From: Anaeromyxobacter sp. | GTDB taxonomy: Bacteria > Myxococcota > Myxococcia > Myxococcales > Anaeromyxobacteraceae | Length of the DNA stretch: 35,854 bases | Direction of reading: 5' to 3' | Assembly (NCBI GenBank): GCA_025360965.1 | Contig: JANYBC010000224.1 | Coordinates: forward strand, 1 to 35,854 | Shown here: positions 8,205 to 19,064 of the stretch, one piece after another | Numbering within the stretch: position 1 is the first letter of the stretch | Layout: each line of letters begins with the position of its first letter | The notes under the pieces: model-generated | Told to the model about the DNA's origin: nothing | The model's input: the letters and a program-made list of their open reading frames with translations, nothing else | The model's database searches: none | Translations under genes and position numbers: made by a program

Positions 8205-9395
8205 CTAACCGGCCGCGGCGACGCGGGCCGGCTCTGCCACGGCCAGCCGGCCCTCCAGCTCCTGGAGCAGGGTCTTGACCGAGGGCAACTCGGCGACCGT
8301 CTGCTCGGGGATCCGGGTGATGGAGGAGCCGGTGTAGAAGAGCCCCTTCTCGACGTCCCCCTTGATGCAGGAGGCCAGCAGCGCGTCGGTGATGCAGAAG
8401 CTCTCGCGGAACTGGGAGGCGCGGCAGAGGCAGAGCTCCTCGGCGAGGCACTCGACGCAGGCCTTCTTGCGGCCGTGGAAGCCCTCCGGGCCGAAGTACC
8501 AGGCCTTGCTGCGCGGCGGGAAGCGCTCACCGCGGGCCAGGGCATCGGTGAAGGGGTTGCGGACGGCGCGGGCCTTCATCCCCTTCACGCAGCTGGTGAT
8601 GAGGGTGATCTCGGCCTCGGTCTTGCCGAGGTGCATCTGCTTGAAGTTGGGGTGGGCGTCGCCGTCGGAGCAGGCCAGGAAGCGCGACGCCATCTGCACG
8701 CCGGCGGCACCCGCGGAGAAGAACCTGGCCACGTCGGAGGCGTCCACGCCCCCGGCGGCCACCACCGGCAGCGAGGTGGCCGCCACCACCTCGTCCACCA
8801 GGCTGGGGAGCGGATGGCCGATGTCGCCGATGTGTCCGCCCGCCTCGGCGCCCTCGGCGACCACGAAGTCGGCGCCCCACTTCTCGTACATGGCGGCCAG
8901 CCTGCCCGACGAGACGATGCCGGCGAAGGGGATGTTGGCGGCGCGGCACCACTTGATGATCTCGCGCGAGATGCCCGCGCCCTGGACGATGAAGGAGACT
9001 CGCTCCTCGATGGCGATGCGTGTGGACGACTCGAACTCGCTCTTGTTGATGGCGGCCATCAGGTTGACGCCGACGAAGCCGCCCGGCGCCTCGGCGCGGG
9101 CGCGGCGGATCTCACGCCTGAGGTGGTCCGGGTTCTTCACGACCGCCGAGACCGTGCCCACGCCGACCAGCCGGTCGCCGTGGTGCGCCGCCAACTTGCC
9201 GGCCAGCCCGTCGGAGGCGTGGATGCCCATGCCGCCCTGGATGAGAAGGCGGCGTCCGGAGGCGACGATGGCCTGGATGGCGGAGCGATCGAGGCGACCC
9301 AGCGGCGGGAGCCGGCTCGGATCGAGCGGCACGACGGCGTCGTCGTCGTGCGGCGCGACGGCCAGCGCGGGCTGGGCGTTCGGGAAGGTGCTCAT
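8205..9395 (-). CDS. Nitronate monooxygenase / 2-nitropropane dioxygenase-like flavoprotein
   Basis: A 396-residue TIM-barrel FMN enzyme. QGGMGIHAS (residues 53-61), the signature EGAEAGGHIG (181-190) and the phosphate-binding AAGGVDAS (213-220) place it in the NMO/FabK/PfaD superfamily. The C-terminal region holds six cysteines (313, 316, 322, 324, 334, 343) in the order C-x2-C-x5-C-x-C-x9-C-x8-C, which simple NMOs lack. Such tails occur in uncharacterised anaerobe homologues and could bind a metal or Fe-S centre (inference). Nitroalkane oxidation is therefore not assured; an enoyl reductase or other redox role is possible. The N-terminal 40 residues are a Pro/Asp-rich leader. It has its own promoter and is divergent from the cytochrome gene. 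Confidence 0.85.
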   Translation of the reverse strand: MSTFPNAQPALAVAPHDDDAVVPLDPSRLPPLGRLDRSAIQAIVASGRRLLIQGGMGIHASDGLAGKLAAHHGDRLVGVGTVSAVVKNPDHLRREIRRARAEAPGGFVGVNLMAAINKSEFESSTRIAIEERVSFIVQGAGISREIIKWCRAANIPFAGIVSSGRLAAMYEKWGADFVVAEGAEAGGHIGDIGHPLPSLVDEVVAATSLPVVAAGGVDASDVARFFSAGAAGVQMASRFLACSDGDAHPNFKQMHLGKTEAEITLITSCVKGMKARAVRNPFTDALARGERFPPRSKAWYFGPEGFHGRKKACVECLAEELCLCRASQFRESFCITDALLASCIKGDVEKGLFYTGSSITRIPEQTVAELPSVKTLLQELEGRLAVAEPARVAAAG

Positions 9396-9448
9396 GGTCT
9401 CGCTCCAGGGCCCGCGAGGAGGTGGTGCGGGCTTCGAGGGTGGCGAGC

Positions 9449-9477
9449 TTAGAAACGGGGTGTCATGCGAGTGTCAC
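9449..9477 (-). promoter_or_regulatory. Sigma-70-like promoter of the nitronate-monooxygenase-like gene
   Basis: On the - strand GTGACA (9472-9477) and TTCTAA (9449-9454) are separated by exactly 17 bases. Transcription would start near 9442, leaving about 47 nt before the ATG at 9395, with GGAGCGAG as the Shine-Dalgarno region. Confidence 0.5.
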
Positions 9478-9487
9478 GAGGACACTC
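9469..9487. promoter_or_regulatory. Candidate operator: perfect dyad in the divergent control region
   Basis: GAGTGTC and GACACTC are perfect 7-bp arms around a 5-base spacer, overlapping the -35 of the leftward promoter. A further GTGTCA half-site lies 11 bases upstream of the one in the dyad (9460 and 9471). The arrangement resembles a repressor site in the 220-nt region between two divergent genes. The binding protein is unknown. Confidence 0.45.
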
Positions 9488-9615
9488 AATCGACCGACGC
9501 GTCGCGTTATGGCGGGGAATCGACCCGGACACCACGGGGGCGACTATGGCGGAGGGGCGCCTCCGGGTAAGCTCCGAGGTTCCGACGCCCAGCACCCGAC
9601 TGGACCCACTCCCCG

Positions 9616-10068
9616 ATGCGCATCCCGACCCTCGCCAGCCTCCTCGTCGCCACCGCGACGCTCCTCCTGGTCGGCTGCAGCCAGGAGGCCCCGAAGCTCA
9701 ACACTCCCCGCAAGGAGGAGGCCGCGCCTTCGGTGGCGGTCCGCGCCGGGAACGAGCTCACCCCGGCTCCGGCGCCCACCGCGCCCCGGGCCGCGCCGGT
9801 TCGGGAGAAGCTCGGCGCCGGCCAGTGCCGGACCTGCCACCGGATCCAGTACGACTCCTGGGTCAAGTCCGGCCACGCTCGCAAGGCGCTCGACTGCGAG
9901 GGGTGCCACGGCAACGGCTCGGAGTACGCCACGCTGGAGGTGATGAAGGACCTGGCCCGGGCCAAGCGGGCCGGGCTGATCTTCCAGACCGCCGACTTCT
10001 GCGCCAAGTGCCACCCGACCGCCGACGACTCCTACCTGCCCAAGGCGCACGCCCACAAGAAGCGCTGA
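9616..10068 (+). CDS. Tri-heme c-type cytochrome lipoprotein
   Basis: 150 residues. Lipoprotein signal peptide with LLLVGC (lipidated Cys21), then a 45-residue Pro/Ala-rich linker, then a compact heme domain with three CxxCH sites: CRTCH (71-75), CEGCH (94-98), CAKCH (129-133). Other histidines (87, 144, 146) could serve as distal ligands. The layout resembles the cytochrome c-554/NrfA-like multiheme modules. The lipid anchor and linker would let it sit on the periplasmic face of either membrane and pass electrons. No partner quinol dehydrogenase or terminal reductase is adjacent, so its pathway is unknown. No Shine-Dalgarno is visible before the ATG. Confidence 0.9.
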   Translation: MRIPTLASLLVATATLLLVGCSQEAPKLNTPRKEEAAPSVAVRAGNELTPAPAPTAPRAAPVREKLGAGQCRTCHRIQYDSWVKSGHARKALDCEGCHGNGSEYATLEVMKDLARAKRAGLIFQTADFCAKCHPTADDSYLPKAHAHKKR

Positions 10069-10116
10069 GCGGGGGCGCCGGGCGCGGCGACGTGACTCGG
10101 ATGCAGCGCTCGATTC

Positions 10117-13233
<3,117 letters not shown>

Positions 13234-13258
13234 GGCGATGTCCTGGGGGCGCGCGGCG

Positions 13259-14344
13259 TCAGTCGGCCAGCGGGACGACGGCGTCGCCCGCCATCAGGGT
13301 GCCCGGGTCGAGGATCACGGCGGTGCCGGCGTCGAGGCCGCCCTCCACCGCCACCGTCCCCGGGTTGATCTGCACCGCCTTGATGGTCCGCTTCTCGGCC
13401 TTGCCGCCCACGATGACGAAGACCCAGCTGGCGCCCCCTTCGGTCCTGACCGCGCCGGCCGGGACGTAGAGCCCGTCCTTGTCGCCGAAGCCGCCGAAGT
13501 CGACGTTGAGCAGGGTGCCGGGGCGCAGCGGAGCCCCCTCCACCTTGCCGAGGTCGACCAGCACCTCGATGGTCCTGCTGGCCGGGTCGATCACGGCGTT
13601 CTTGACCCGCACCTGGACTTCGATCTTCTGGGCGCCCGGGGTGGTGACGCCGGCGACCTTCTGCCCGACCTTGACGAACGGCTCGACGCCCTCGGGCACC
13701 GAGAGCCGGGCCTCGAGGTGGTCGACGTCCGCGACCGAGATGATCGGCGTGAGCGGCATGGCGGTGACCGAGTCGCCGGCGTTCCTGAACTTCCCGGTGA
13801 CGACCCCGGCGAACGGCGAGACCAGCAGAGAGTCGGCCAGCTGCTGCTCGGCCATCTTCAGGCTGGCGCGGGCCTGATCGGCCTGCGCGGCGGCCAGCTC
13901 GGCGCCGGTCTTGACCCGGTCGAAGCCGGCGTCGGCCAGGACCTGCTGGTCGCTCAGCGCCTGGCCGCGCTTCAGCTCGCGCTCGGCCGAGGCGAGGTTG
14001 GCCTCGGCCACCTTGACCAAGGCCCTGGCGCTCTCCACCGCGATGGCCTGCATGGCGTTGTCCATCTCGGCCAGCGCCTGGCCGGCGCGGACCCGGTCGC
14101 CGACCTGCACCATGACCCGCTTGATCTGGCCGGATCCCTTGGCGGCCAGCACCGCCTCCTCGCGGGCGCGGATGGGGCCCGAGGCGCGGGCCAACCCGGT
14201 CTCCAGCCGCGTGGCCGGCTTGCCCACCTTGACGGCGCGGGCGGCGGTGCCGGCCTCGGGCAGGGAGGCCTTGTCGGCCTTGTGGCCACAGGCGGCGAGA
14301 GCGAGGGTGGCGAGGAGGGCGGGGGCGATGCGGTGGGCGGGCAT
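13259..14344 (-). CDS. RND efflux periplasmic adaptor (membrane fusion protein) lipoprotein
   Basis: 361 residues. The signal peptide ends in a lipobox (ALAACG, Cys19), so it is anchored to the inner membrane facing the periplasm. A lipoyl-like half-motif (GSGQIKRVMVQVGDRV), a helical hairpin of about residues 100-165, the second lipoyl half (SPFAGVVTGKF) and beta-barrel/membrane-proximal domains follow in the usual order. The ATG at 14344 has AGGAG upstream and gives a clean signal peptide. It lies 25 nt after tetR and 25 nt before the RND transporter gene. It bridges the transporter to an outer-membrane channel not encoded here. Confidence 0.95.
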   Translation of the reverse strand: MPAHRIAPALLATLALAACGHKADKASLPEAGTAARAVKVGKPATRLETGLARASGPIRAREEAVLAAKGSGQIKRVMVQVGDRVRAGQALAEMDNAMQAIAVESARALVKVAEANLASAERELKRGQALSDQQVLADAGFDRVKTGAELAAAQADQARASLKMAEQQLADSLLVSPFAGVVTGKFRNAGDSVTAMPLTPIISVADVDHLEARLSVPEGVEPFVKVGQKVAGVTTPGAQKIEVQVRVKNAVIDPASRTIEVLVDLGKVEGAPLRPGTLLNVDFGGFGDKDGLYVPAGAVRTEGGASWVFVIVGGKAEKRTIKAVQINPGTVAVEGGLDAGTAVILDPGTLMAGDAVVPLAD

Positions 14345-14369
14345 GGAGTGAGGCTCCTGGGTGTGGCGG

Positions 14370-15014
14370 CTAGGATGCTGAGGCCGGCACGGCGCTGATG
14401 CCGTGAAGGGCGAGGTCGACGACGCGGCGGGCCTGGACGTCAGGGGTGCTGGTCTCCACGGCGCCGTGGACCTCGCGGTGATGGAAGGCATGCGAGAGTC
14501 CAGCCAGGGCGCGGGCCGCCAGCTCGACCGGGCAGCGCAGTTCGCGCCGCGAGGCGTGGTGGCGCAGCCAGTCGGCCATCTGGGCCTCGTAGATGGCCAG
14601 CCCGGCGCGGACGTCGGCCAGCGGAGCCGGACCGCTGCACTCGGAGGGGCGCGTGGAGAGGAGCACGGCGAAGACCTCGCGCCGCTCGCGCACCAGCGCG
14701 AACTGGGCCCCGAGCAGCGCCACCAGGCGGGCCTGCAAGGGCTGCGATCGGTCGACCGGCAGCTCGAAGGTGGCCGCCAGCTCACCCTTGAGGAGGTCGG
14801 TGAGGCTGGAGAAGATCTCCTCCTTGCTCTCGAAGTACCGGTAGAGCGATGGGGGCGCGTAGCCGGCCGCCTCGGCCAGGTCGGCCAGGGTCGCGGCGGC
14901 GTAGCCGTGGCGGGCGAAGACTCCGGCCGCCGACAGCAGGATCTCGCGACGGACCCGCTGGTGCGTCTGCTGCTGGCGCGCCTGGGCGGGGGAGGGAGAT
15001 CTGCGAACGCTCAT
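14370..15014 (-). CDS. TetR-family repressor of the efflux operon
   Basis: 214 residues. N-terminal TetR helix-turn-helix at about residues 42-71 (LADLAEAAGYAPPSLYRYF), followed by an all-helical ligand-binding domain with a Cys at 125. First gene of the operon with adaptor and RND transporter, so it probably represses its own transcription and induces export when the pump substrate binds. The promoter and a possible operator lie directly upstream (15003-15052). The ligand cannot be predicted. Confidence 0.93.
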   Translation of the reverse strand: MSVRRSPSPAQARQQQTHQRVRREILLSAAGVFARHGYAAATLADLAEAAGYAPPSLYRYFESKEEIFSSLTDLLKGELAATFELPVDRSQPLQARLVALLGAQFALVRERREVFAVLLSTRPSECSGPAPLADVRAGLAIYEAQMADWLRHHASRRELRCPVELAARALAGLSHAFHHREVHGAVETSTPDVQARRVVDLALHGISAVPASAS

Positions 15015-15052
15015 TCGCGACGCGTTATCGTTCGTTCGCGCCTCGCTGTCAA
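15003..15052 (-). promoter_or_regulatory. Promoter and candidate operator of the tetR-adaptor-RND operon
   Basis: On the - strand TTGACA (15047-15052) and GATAAC (15024-15029) are 17 bases apart, a near-consensus sigma-70 promoter. The -35 overlaps the stop codon of the upstream methyltransferase gene. Arms GCGAACG (15003-15009) and CGTTCGC (15033-15039) on the + strand form an inverted repeat that brackets the -10 and the tetR start codon. This suits autorepression, but the 23-base spacing is wide for a TetR dimer. Confidence 0.6.
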
Positions 15053-15711
15053 CCCAGGACCTGAAGCACCCAAGCGCGCATGGGGCTGCGTTCCTCGATC
15101 TCGAGCGAGACCGGCACCTCGAAGCAGGCCAGGTCGACGACCCCCTCGCGCGGCGAGTAGAGCCGGCCAGGGTCGCCGGTCAGCACGGTGACGCCGCGGG
15201 TCGCCAGGCTCCGGAACCAGGCCAGCGACCGCTCGGCCAGCGGCTTCTCGTAGAAGACGTCGCCGGCCAGCACCACGTCGATCCCGTCCAGCGGCAGGCC
15301 GAGCAGGTCGACCATCCGCGGCGCCAGGGCCAGGCCGTTGAGCGAGGCGTTCATGGGGACCACCACCTCGCAGAAAGGGGCGAGGTCGGTCGAGTCGACG
15401 CTGGCCGCGCCGGCCTGGAGCGCCGCGATGCCGACCAGCCCGGAGCCGGTGGCGAAGTCGAGCACACGCCGTCCCCGCACCAGTTCGGGCCGGTCGAGGA
15501 CGTGCCGGGCCAGCGCCTGGCCTCCGGCCCACGGGAAGGCCCAGAACGGGGAGGCGTCATACCGCTCCAGCTGCGCCGAGGTGGCGTGCCAGAGCGGCGT
15601 GAGCGCGGTCGCCTGGTAGAGCGAGATCTCGGGGACCAGCGGGACCGGGGCCGGGGCGGTCTGCCTGCGGACGAAGTCGCGCCAGCGCCCCAGCTGATCA
15701 ATCGAGGTCAC
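15049..15711 (-). CDS. SAM-dependent protein methyltransferase, ETF-beta lysine methyltransferase-like
   Basis: 220 residues, class I methyltransferase. PFWAFPWAGGQALARHV (55-71) precedes motif I VLDFATGSGLVG (83-94). Later GDVFYE (150-155) and GDPGR (179-183) match the METTL20/ETFBKMT group, which methylates lysines of electron transfer flavoprotein beta in mitochondria and in some bacteria. The target here is inferred; no ETF gene is in the window. GTG start at 15711 overlaps the rhlE stop by 4 nt (GTGA), so translation is coupled to the helicase gene. Its stop codon lies inside the -35 of the tetR promoter. Confidence 0.8.
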   Translation of the reverse strand: MTSIDQLGRWRDFVRRQTAPAPVPLVPEISLYQATALTPLWHATSAQLERYDASPFWAFPWAGGQALARHVLDRPELVRGRRVLDFATGSGLVGIAALQAGAASVDSTDLAPFCEVVVPMNASLNGLALAPRMVDLLGLPLDGIDVVLAGDVFYEKPLAERSLAWFRSLATRGVTVLTGDPGRLYSPREGVVDLACFEVPVSLEIEERSPMRAWVLQVLG

Positions 15712-17006
15712 GCCGGCCGCCGCCGACCCTTCCAGCCGCCTCGAGCGCCGCCGCCGCTCTTGGGGCCGCCGTGACCGCCACCGGCGCGGGCCGAACGGCC
15801 GGTGCCGGCGCCGCCGCCACCAGGACGCCGGTGCGGGGGGACGCCCTGGTGCTGGCGGCCCTCGTCGGCGCGGGCATGTTCGGTCTTGAAGACCTCGGCC
15901 TCGCGCGGCACCTCGGCCCTCGGCAGCAGCACGCGGGTGAGCCGCTCGATGGCGCGCAAGAGGTCGATCTCTTCGGGGGCGCAGAAGGCCGAGGCCTTGC
16001 CGCTGGCCGAGGCGCGGGCGGTGCGGCCGACCCGGTGGACGTAGTCCTCGGGGACGTGCGGCAGGTCGAAGTTGACGACGTGGCCGATGTCGGCGACGTC
16101 GATGCCGCGGGCGGCGATGTCGGTGGCCACCAGCACCCGGTAACGCCCGTCCTTGAAGCCGTCGAGCGCCATCTTGCGCTGGCCTTGCGAGCGGTCGGCG
16201 TGGATGCGCGCCACCTTGTGGCCGGCCCGCTCCACGCTCTTGGCGACCCGGTCGGCGCGCCGCTTGGTGCGGGTGAAGACCAGGGTGGAGAGGTCGTCCT
16301 CGGCCAGCAGGGTCAGCAGCAGCGGCGACTTCTCTTCCTGGGCGCAGAGGAAGACGCGCTGGTCGGCCCGCTCGGCGGTGGTGCCGCTGCGCGCCACCTC
16401 GACCCGCACCGGGGCCTTGAGGTGCGAGGTGGCGAACTCGCCCACCTCGCCGGCGGTGGTGGCGGAGAAGAGCAGGGTCTGGCGGACCTTGGGAAGCCGC
16501 TGCAGGATCTTGGTGAGCTGGGGCTTGAAGCCCATGTCGAGCATCCGGTCGGCCTCGTCGAGCACCAGCACCTCGATGAGGTCGAGCTTGGCCGTCCCCT
16601 TCTGCAGGTGGTCGACCAGCCGTCCCGGGGTGGCGATGATCACCTCGATCTTCTCGCGGAAGGCCCGCTCCTGGTTGCCCATGCCGACGCCGCCGATGAC
16701 GACCGCGCCGCGCACGTGGCGCCCCTTGCCGAATCGCTCCAGCTCCTCGCCGATCTGCAGCGCCAGCTCGCGGGTCGGGGCCAGCACCAGGGCGCGGGTG
16801 CCGGGCTTGCCGGCCAGCCGCTCGATGATGGGGAGCAGGAAGGCGGCGGTCTTGCCGGTGCCGGTGGCGGCGGTGCCGATGACGTCCTTGCCCTCCAGCG
16901 CCGGCGGGATGGCCCGGGCCTGGATCGGGGTGGGGTGCTCGAAGCCGGCGCGCGTGAGCGCCAACAGCGACTTCTCGGAGAGGCCCAGCTCGGCAAAGGT
17001 CGACAC
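15708..17006 (-). CDS. rhlE: DEAD-box RNA helicase, RhlE type
   Basis: 432 residues. Q motif with PTPIQ (25-29), Walker A ATGTGKT (47-53), PTRELA (77-82), TPGR (126-129), DEAD (150-153), SAT (181-183), then HADRSQGQR, RGIDV and HRVGRTAR in the second RecA-like domain. The last 60 residues are basic and Gly/Arg-rich, an RNA-binding tail typical of this subfamily. It unwinds short RNA duplexes in ribosome assembly or RNA decay. It begins with ATG at 17006 and is followed by the coupled methyltransferase gene. Confidence 0.95.
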   Translation of the reverse strand: MSTFAELGLSEKSLLALTRAGFEHPTPIQARAIPPALEGKDVIGTAATGTGKTAAFLLPIIERLAGKPGTRALVLAPTRELALQIGEELERFGKGRHVRGAVVIGGVGMGNQERAFREKIEVIIATPGRLVDHLQKGTAKLDLIEVLVLDEADRMLDMGFKPQLTKILQRLPKVRQTLLFSATTAGEVGEFATSHLKAPVRVEVARSGTTAERADQRVFLCAQEEKSPLLLTLLAEDDLSTLVFTRTKRRADRVAKSVERAGHKVARIHADRSQGQRKMALDGFKDGRYRVLVATDIAARGIDVADIGHVVNFDLPHVPEDYVHRVGRTARASASGKASAFCAPEEIDLLRAIERLTRVLLPRAEVPREAEVFKTEHARADEGRQHQGVPPHRRPGGGGAGTGRSARAGGGHGGPKSGGGARGGWKGRRRPA

Positions 17007-17107
17007 GACGGCTCCAGGTGGATCGCGGGCCGCGGCGGTGTGCCGGGCGTGCGGAGGCGGGGTTTAACAGGTCCGTCGCGCCAAGGCGAGTCGGGAGGGC
17101 CGCCCCG

Positions 17108-18238
17108 TCACGCTCCGGAGGAGCGCGGGCCTGTGCCGTCGGCGAGGGCGAGGTCGAGGCGCTCCACGCCCGCGATGGAGAGCGAGAGGTCGGGCCCGAA
17201 GGCCAGCGAGGGGGTGAGGAAGCCGGGGCGAGCCTGGCCGGCGAGGACCCGCTCGGCGCACTCGACGGCCGCCAGCGCCGTGAAGGCGTACCCCTCGGGC
17301 GTGGTGAGGCGAGCCGCGGCGCGGCGGCCGTCGGCATGCTCCACCTCGCCGTAGAGCAGGCTGAGGCCACGGGCGCGGGCCGCGGCGTCCGGGCCGGTCA
17401 GCTTCGACGTGACCAACGCCGCCAGCGCGCGCTGGACCGGCCGCGAGCCGAGCAGCGGCCCGACGAAGCGCGAGACCACGGAGAAAGCGCGCAGCGCCCG
17501 CGGCGCGGCCAGGTAGACCTCGATGTCGGGGATGCCGGTGGTGTGCCAGGCGGTCCAGACGTCGCCCCAGGGGATGGTCATGCAGGTGACCGGGCCACGG
17601 CCGAAGTCGAAGTCGCGGGTGCGCCAGGCCGCGGGGACGCGGGTGAGCTTGCCGCCGCGCCGGATCATCCCGCCGAGGTGGATCCCCTCGAGCGCGGTGA
17701 GCGTGGTCCCGCGCGAGGGCTGGCCGACGGCCTTGAAGGCGAGGGTCAGCCGGGTGGCGCCCGGGAGGCGCCGGGCCAGGTGGGCCGCCAGGCCGTCGGT
17801 GGGGACCACGTCGAAGCCGACCCCGGGGAGCAGGGTGACGCCGGCGGCGCGGGCCTCGGCGTCGCGCCTCGCCAGCGCGCCGAAGACCGCCCCCTCGCCG
17901 GTGATGTCGAGGTAGTGGACCCGCCGGCGCAGGCAGCCGTCGACCATGGGGCGCGAGGTGCGCGAGAACGGACCGGCGGCGTGCAGCACGGCGGCAACGC
18001 CCTCGAGGCCGGCGTCGACCGCGGCGGCGTCGTCGAGCGCGAAGACGCGATGGGGGAGCCCGAGTTCGGCCGCCAGCGTCGCCAGCGCGGGCGCGGAGCG
18101 GCCGGCCAGGAGGGGACGCAGGCCGCGCTCCACGGCGCGCCGGGCGATCAACTCGCCGGTGTAGCCGGTGGCGCCGTAGAGGAGGAGGGCGCCGCCCGCT
18201 GCAGGGGCGGCCGGCGTCACGCCCTCCGGCCGGCTCAC
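17108..18238 (-). CDS. Saccharopine dehydrogenase-like / trans-acting enoyl reductase family protein
   Basis: About 376 residues. N-terminal Rossmann fold with LLLYGATGYTGELIARR (18-34) and the conserved AAGPFSR, YLDITGEG and LPGVGFDVVPTDGLA blocks, as in the membrane-associated enoyl reductases (Rv2449c-like) and saccharopine dehydrogenase-related proteins. True lysine metabolism is unlikely at this length and context; reduction of a lipid-linked intermediate is the closer analogy. I chose the GTG at 18238 because it overlaps the stop of the TPR gene by 4 nt. A GTG at 18220 is an alternative that removes six residues. Confidence 0.8.
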   Translation of the reverse strand: MSRPEGVTPAAPAAGGALLLYGATGYTGELIARRAVERGLRPLLAGRSAPALATLAAELGLPHRVFALDDAAAVDAGLEGVAAVLHAAGPFSRTSRPMVDGCLRRRVHYLDITGEGAVFGALARRDAEARAAGVTLLPGVGFDVVPTDGLAAHLARRLPGATRLTLAFKAVGQPSRGTTLTALEGIHLGGMIRRGGKLTRVPAAWRTRDFDFGRGPVTCMTIPWGDVWTAWHTTGIPDIEVYLAAPRALRAFSVVSRFVGPLLGSRPVQRALAALVTSKLTGPDAAARARGLSLLYGEVEHADGRRAAARLTTPEGYAFTALAAVECAERVLAGQARPGFLTPSLAFGPDLSLSIAGVERLDLALADGTGPRSSGA

Positions 18239-18915
18239 TTCTTCGGCCCCTTGCCGAGATCGGCCAGTGCGCGCCGGGCATCGCCGGCCTGGGGGCTGTT
18301 GGGGGCCAGGGCGATCACCTTGTTGAAGGCGGCCGTCGCCTTGGCGGCGTCGTGCTTGTCGTTGGCCCAGACCACGCCGAGGTTGTAGGCGCTCTGGATG
18401 TGGTTCGGGTCGGCCTTGCCCGCCTTCTCGAAGTTGGCGACGGCCTCGTCGAAGCGGCCCAGGTCCCGGTACATGACGCCCTGGTCGGTGAGCACGTCCG
18501 GGTTGTTGGGGTTGAGGGCCAGCGCTTTTCCGTAGGCGTCGATCGCCTTCTGCTGCTGGCGCGAGTCGAAGTAGTCGTTGCCGAGCTGGATCCAGACCCC
18601 GACCAGCTGGGGGTCCTTGGCGACCAGCTTCTGGTTCATCTCGATGCGCTGGAACACTTCGGGTGACGGGGCGCCCTGCGGCGTCGCGCCCGGCATGCCC
18701 TGGGGCGGCAGCTGCTGGGCCAGGCCGGACGGCATCGGCGGCGTGGCGTCGAAGGCAGGGAGCGGGGCCGAGCCGAGCAGCTTCTGCGCCTCCGCCATCC
18801 CGTTGTGGACGCCGTAGGCATAACCGCCGAGGAGGCCGACCAGCAGGCCGCCGGCGGCGCCGACGAGCAGGCCGTTGAGGCCGGTCAGGCCGGCGGGCGT
18901 GGATTCCTTTGACAT
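18235..18915 (-). CDS. Membrane-anchored tetratricopeptide-repeat protein
   Basis: 226 residues. Short cytosolic N-terminus, one Gly-rich membrane segment (about 14-35, GLLVGLLGGYAYGV), a Pro/Gln/Met-rich linker to about residue 85, then at least three TPR units: VWIQLGNDYFDSRQQQKAI, VLTDQGVMYRDLGRFDEAV and SAYNLGVVWANDKHDAAKA. Such proteins hold envelope or periplasmic assemblies together; the partner is not evident. ATG at 18915 has GGAGG about ten bases upstream. Translation of the downstream oxidoreductase is probably coupled to it. Divergent from the gene at 19065. Confidence 0.88.
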   Translation of the reverse strand: MSKESTPAGLTGLNGLLVGAAGGLLVGLLGGYAYGVHNGMAEAQKLLGSAPLPAFDATPPMPSGLAQQLPPQGMPGATPQGAPSPEVFQRIEMNQKLVAKDPQLVGVWIQLGNDYFDSRQQQKAIDAYGKALALNPNNPDVLTDQGVMYRDLGRFDEAVANFEKAGKADPNHIQSAYNLGVVWANDKHDAAKATAAFNKVIALAPNSPQAGDARRALADLGKGPKK

Positions 18916-19064
18916 GTTCCGGTGCCTCCAGAGGGCGCCAGGGGGCGCCGCGACGGGGGCGGATAATGGCACACCTCGCGCCCGGAGTGTGGGGCGCAGT
19001 GCCGAGCCGGGCCAGGCGCGACTCGACGCCGCAGCGGCAGCGAGGGTAGCTTCCCGGCCTGCAC

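Noticed and set aside
15712-17370. Leftward frame joining the methyltransferase to about 550 upstream residues
   Set aside because: The upstream part is the out-of-frame reading of rhlE. The methyltransferase has its own GTG at 15711 in a GTGA overlap.
17108-18238. Lysine biosynthesis role for the saccharopine-dehydrogenase-like gene
   Set aside because: Sequence blocks match the enoyl-reductase-like relatives better, and no lysine pathway gene is nearby.
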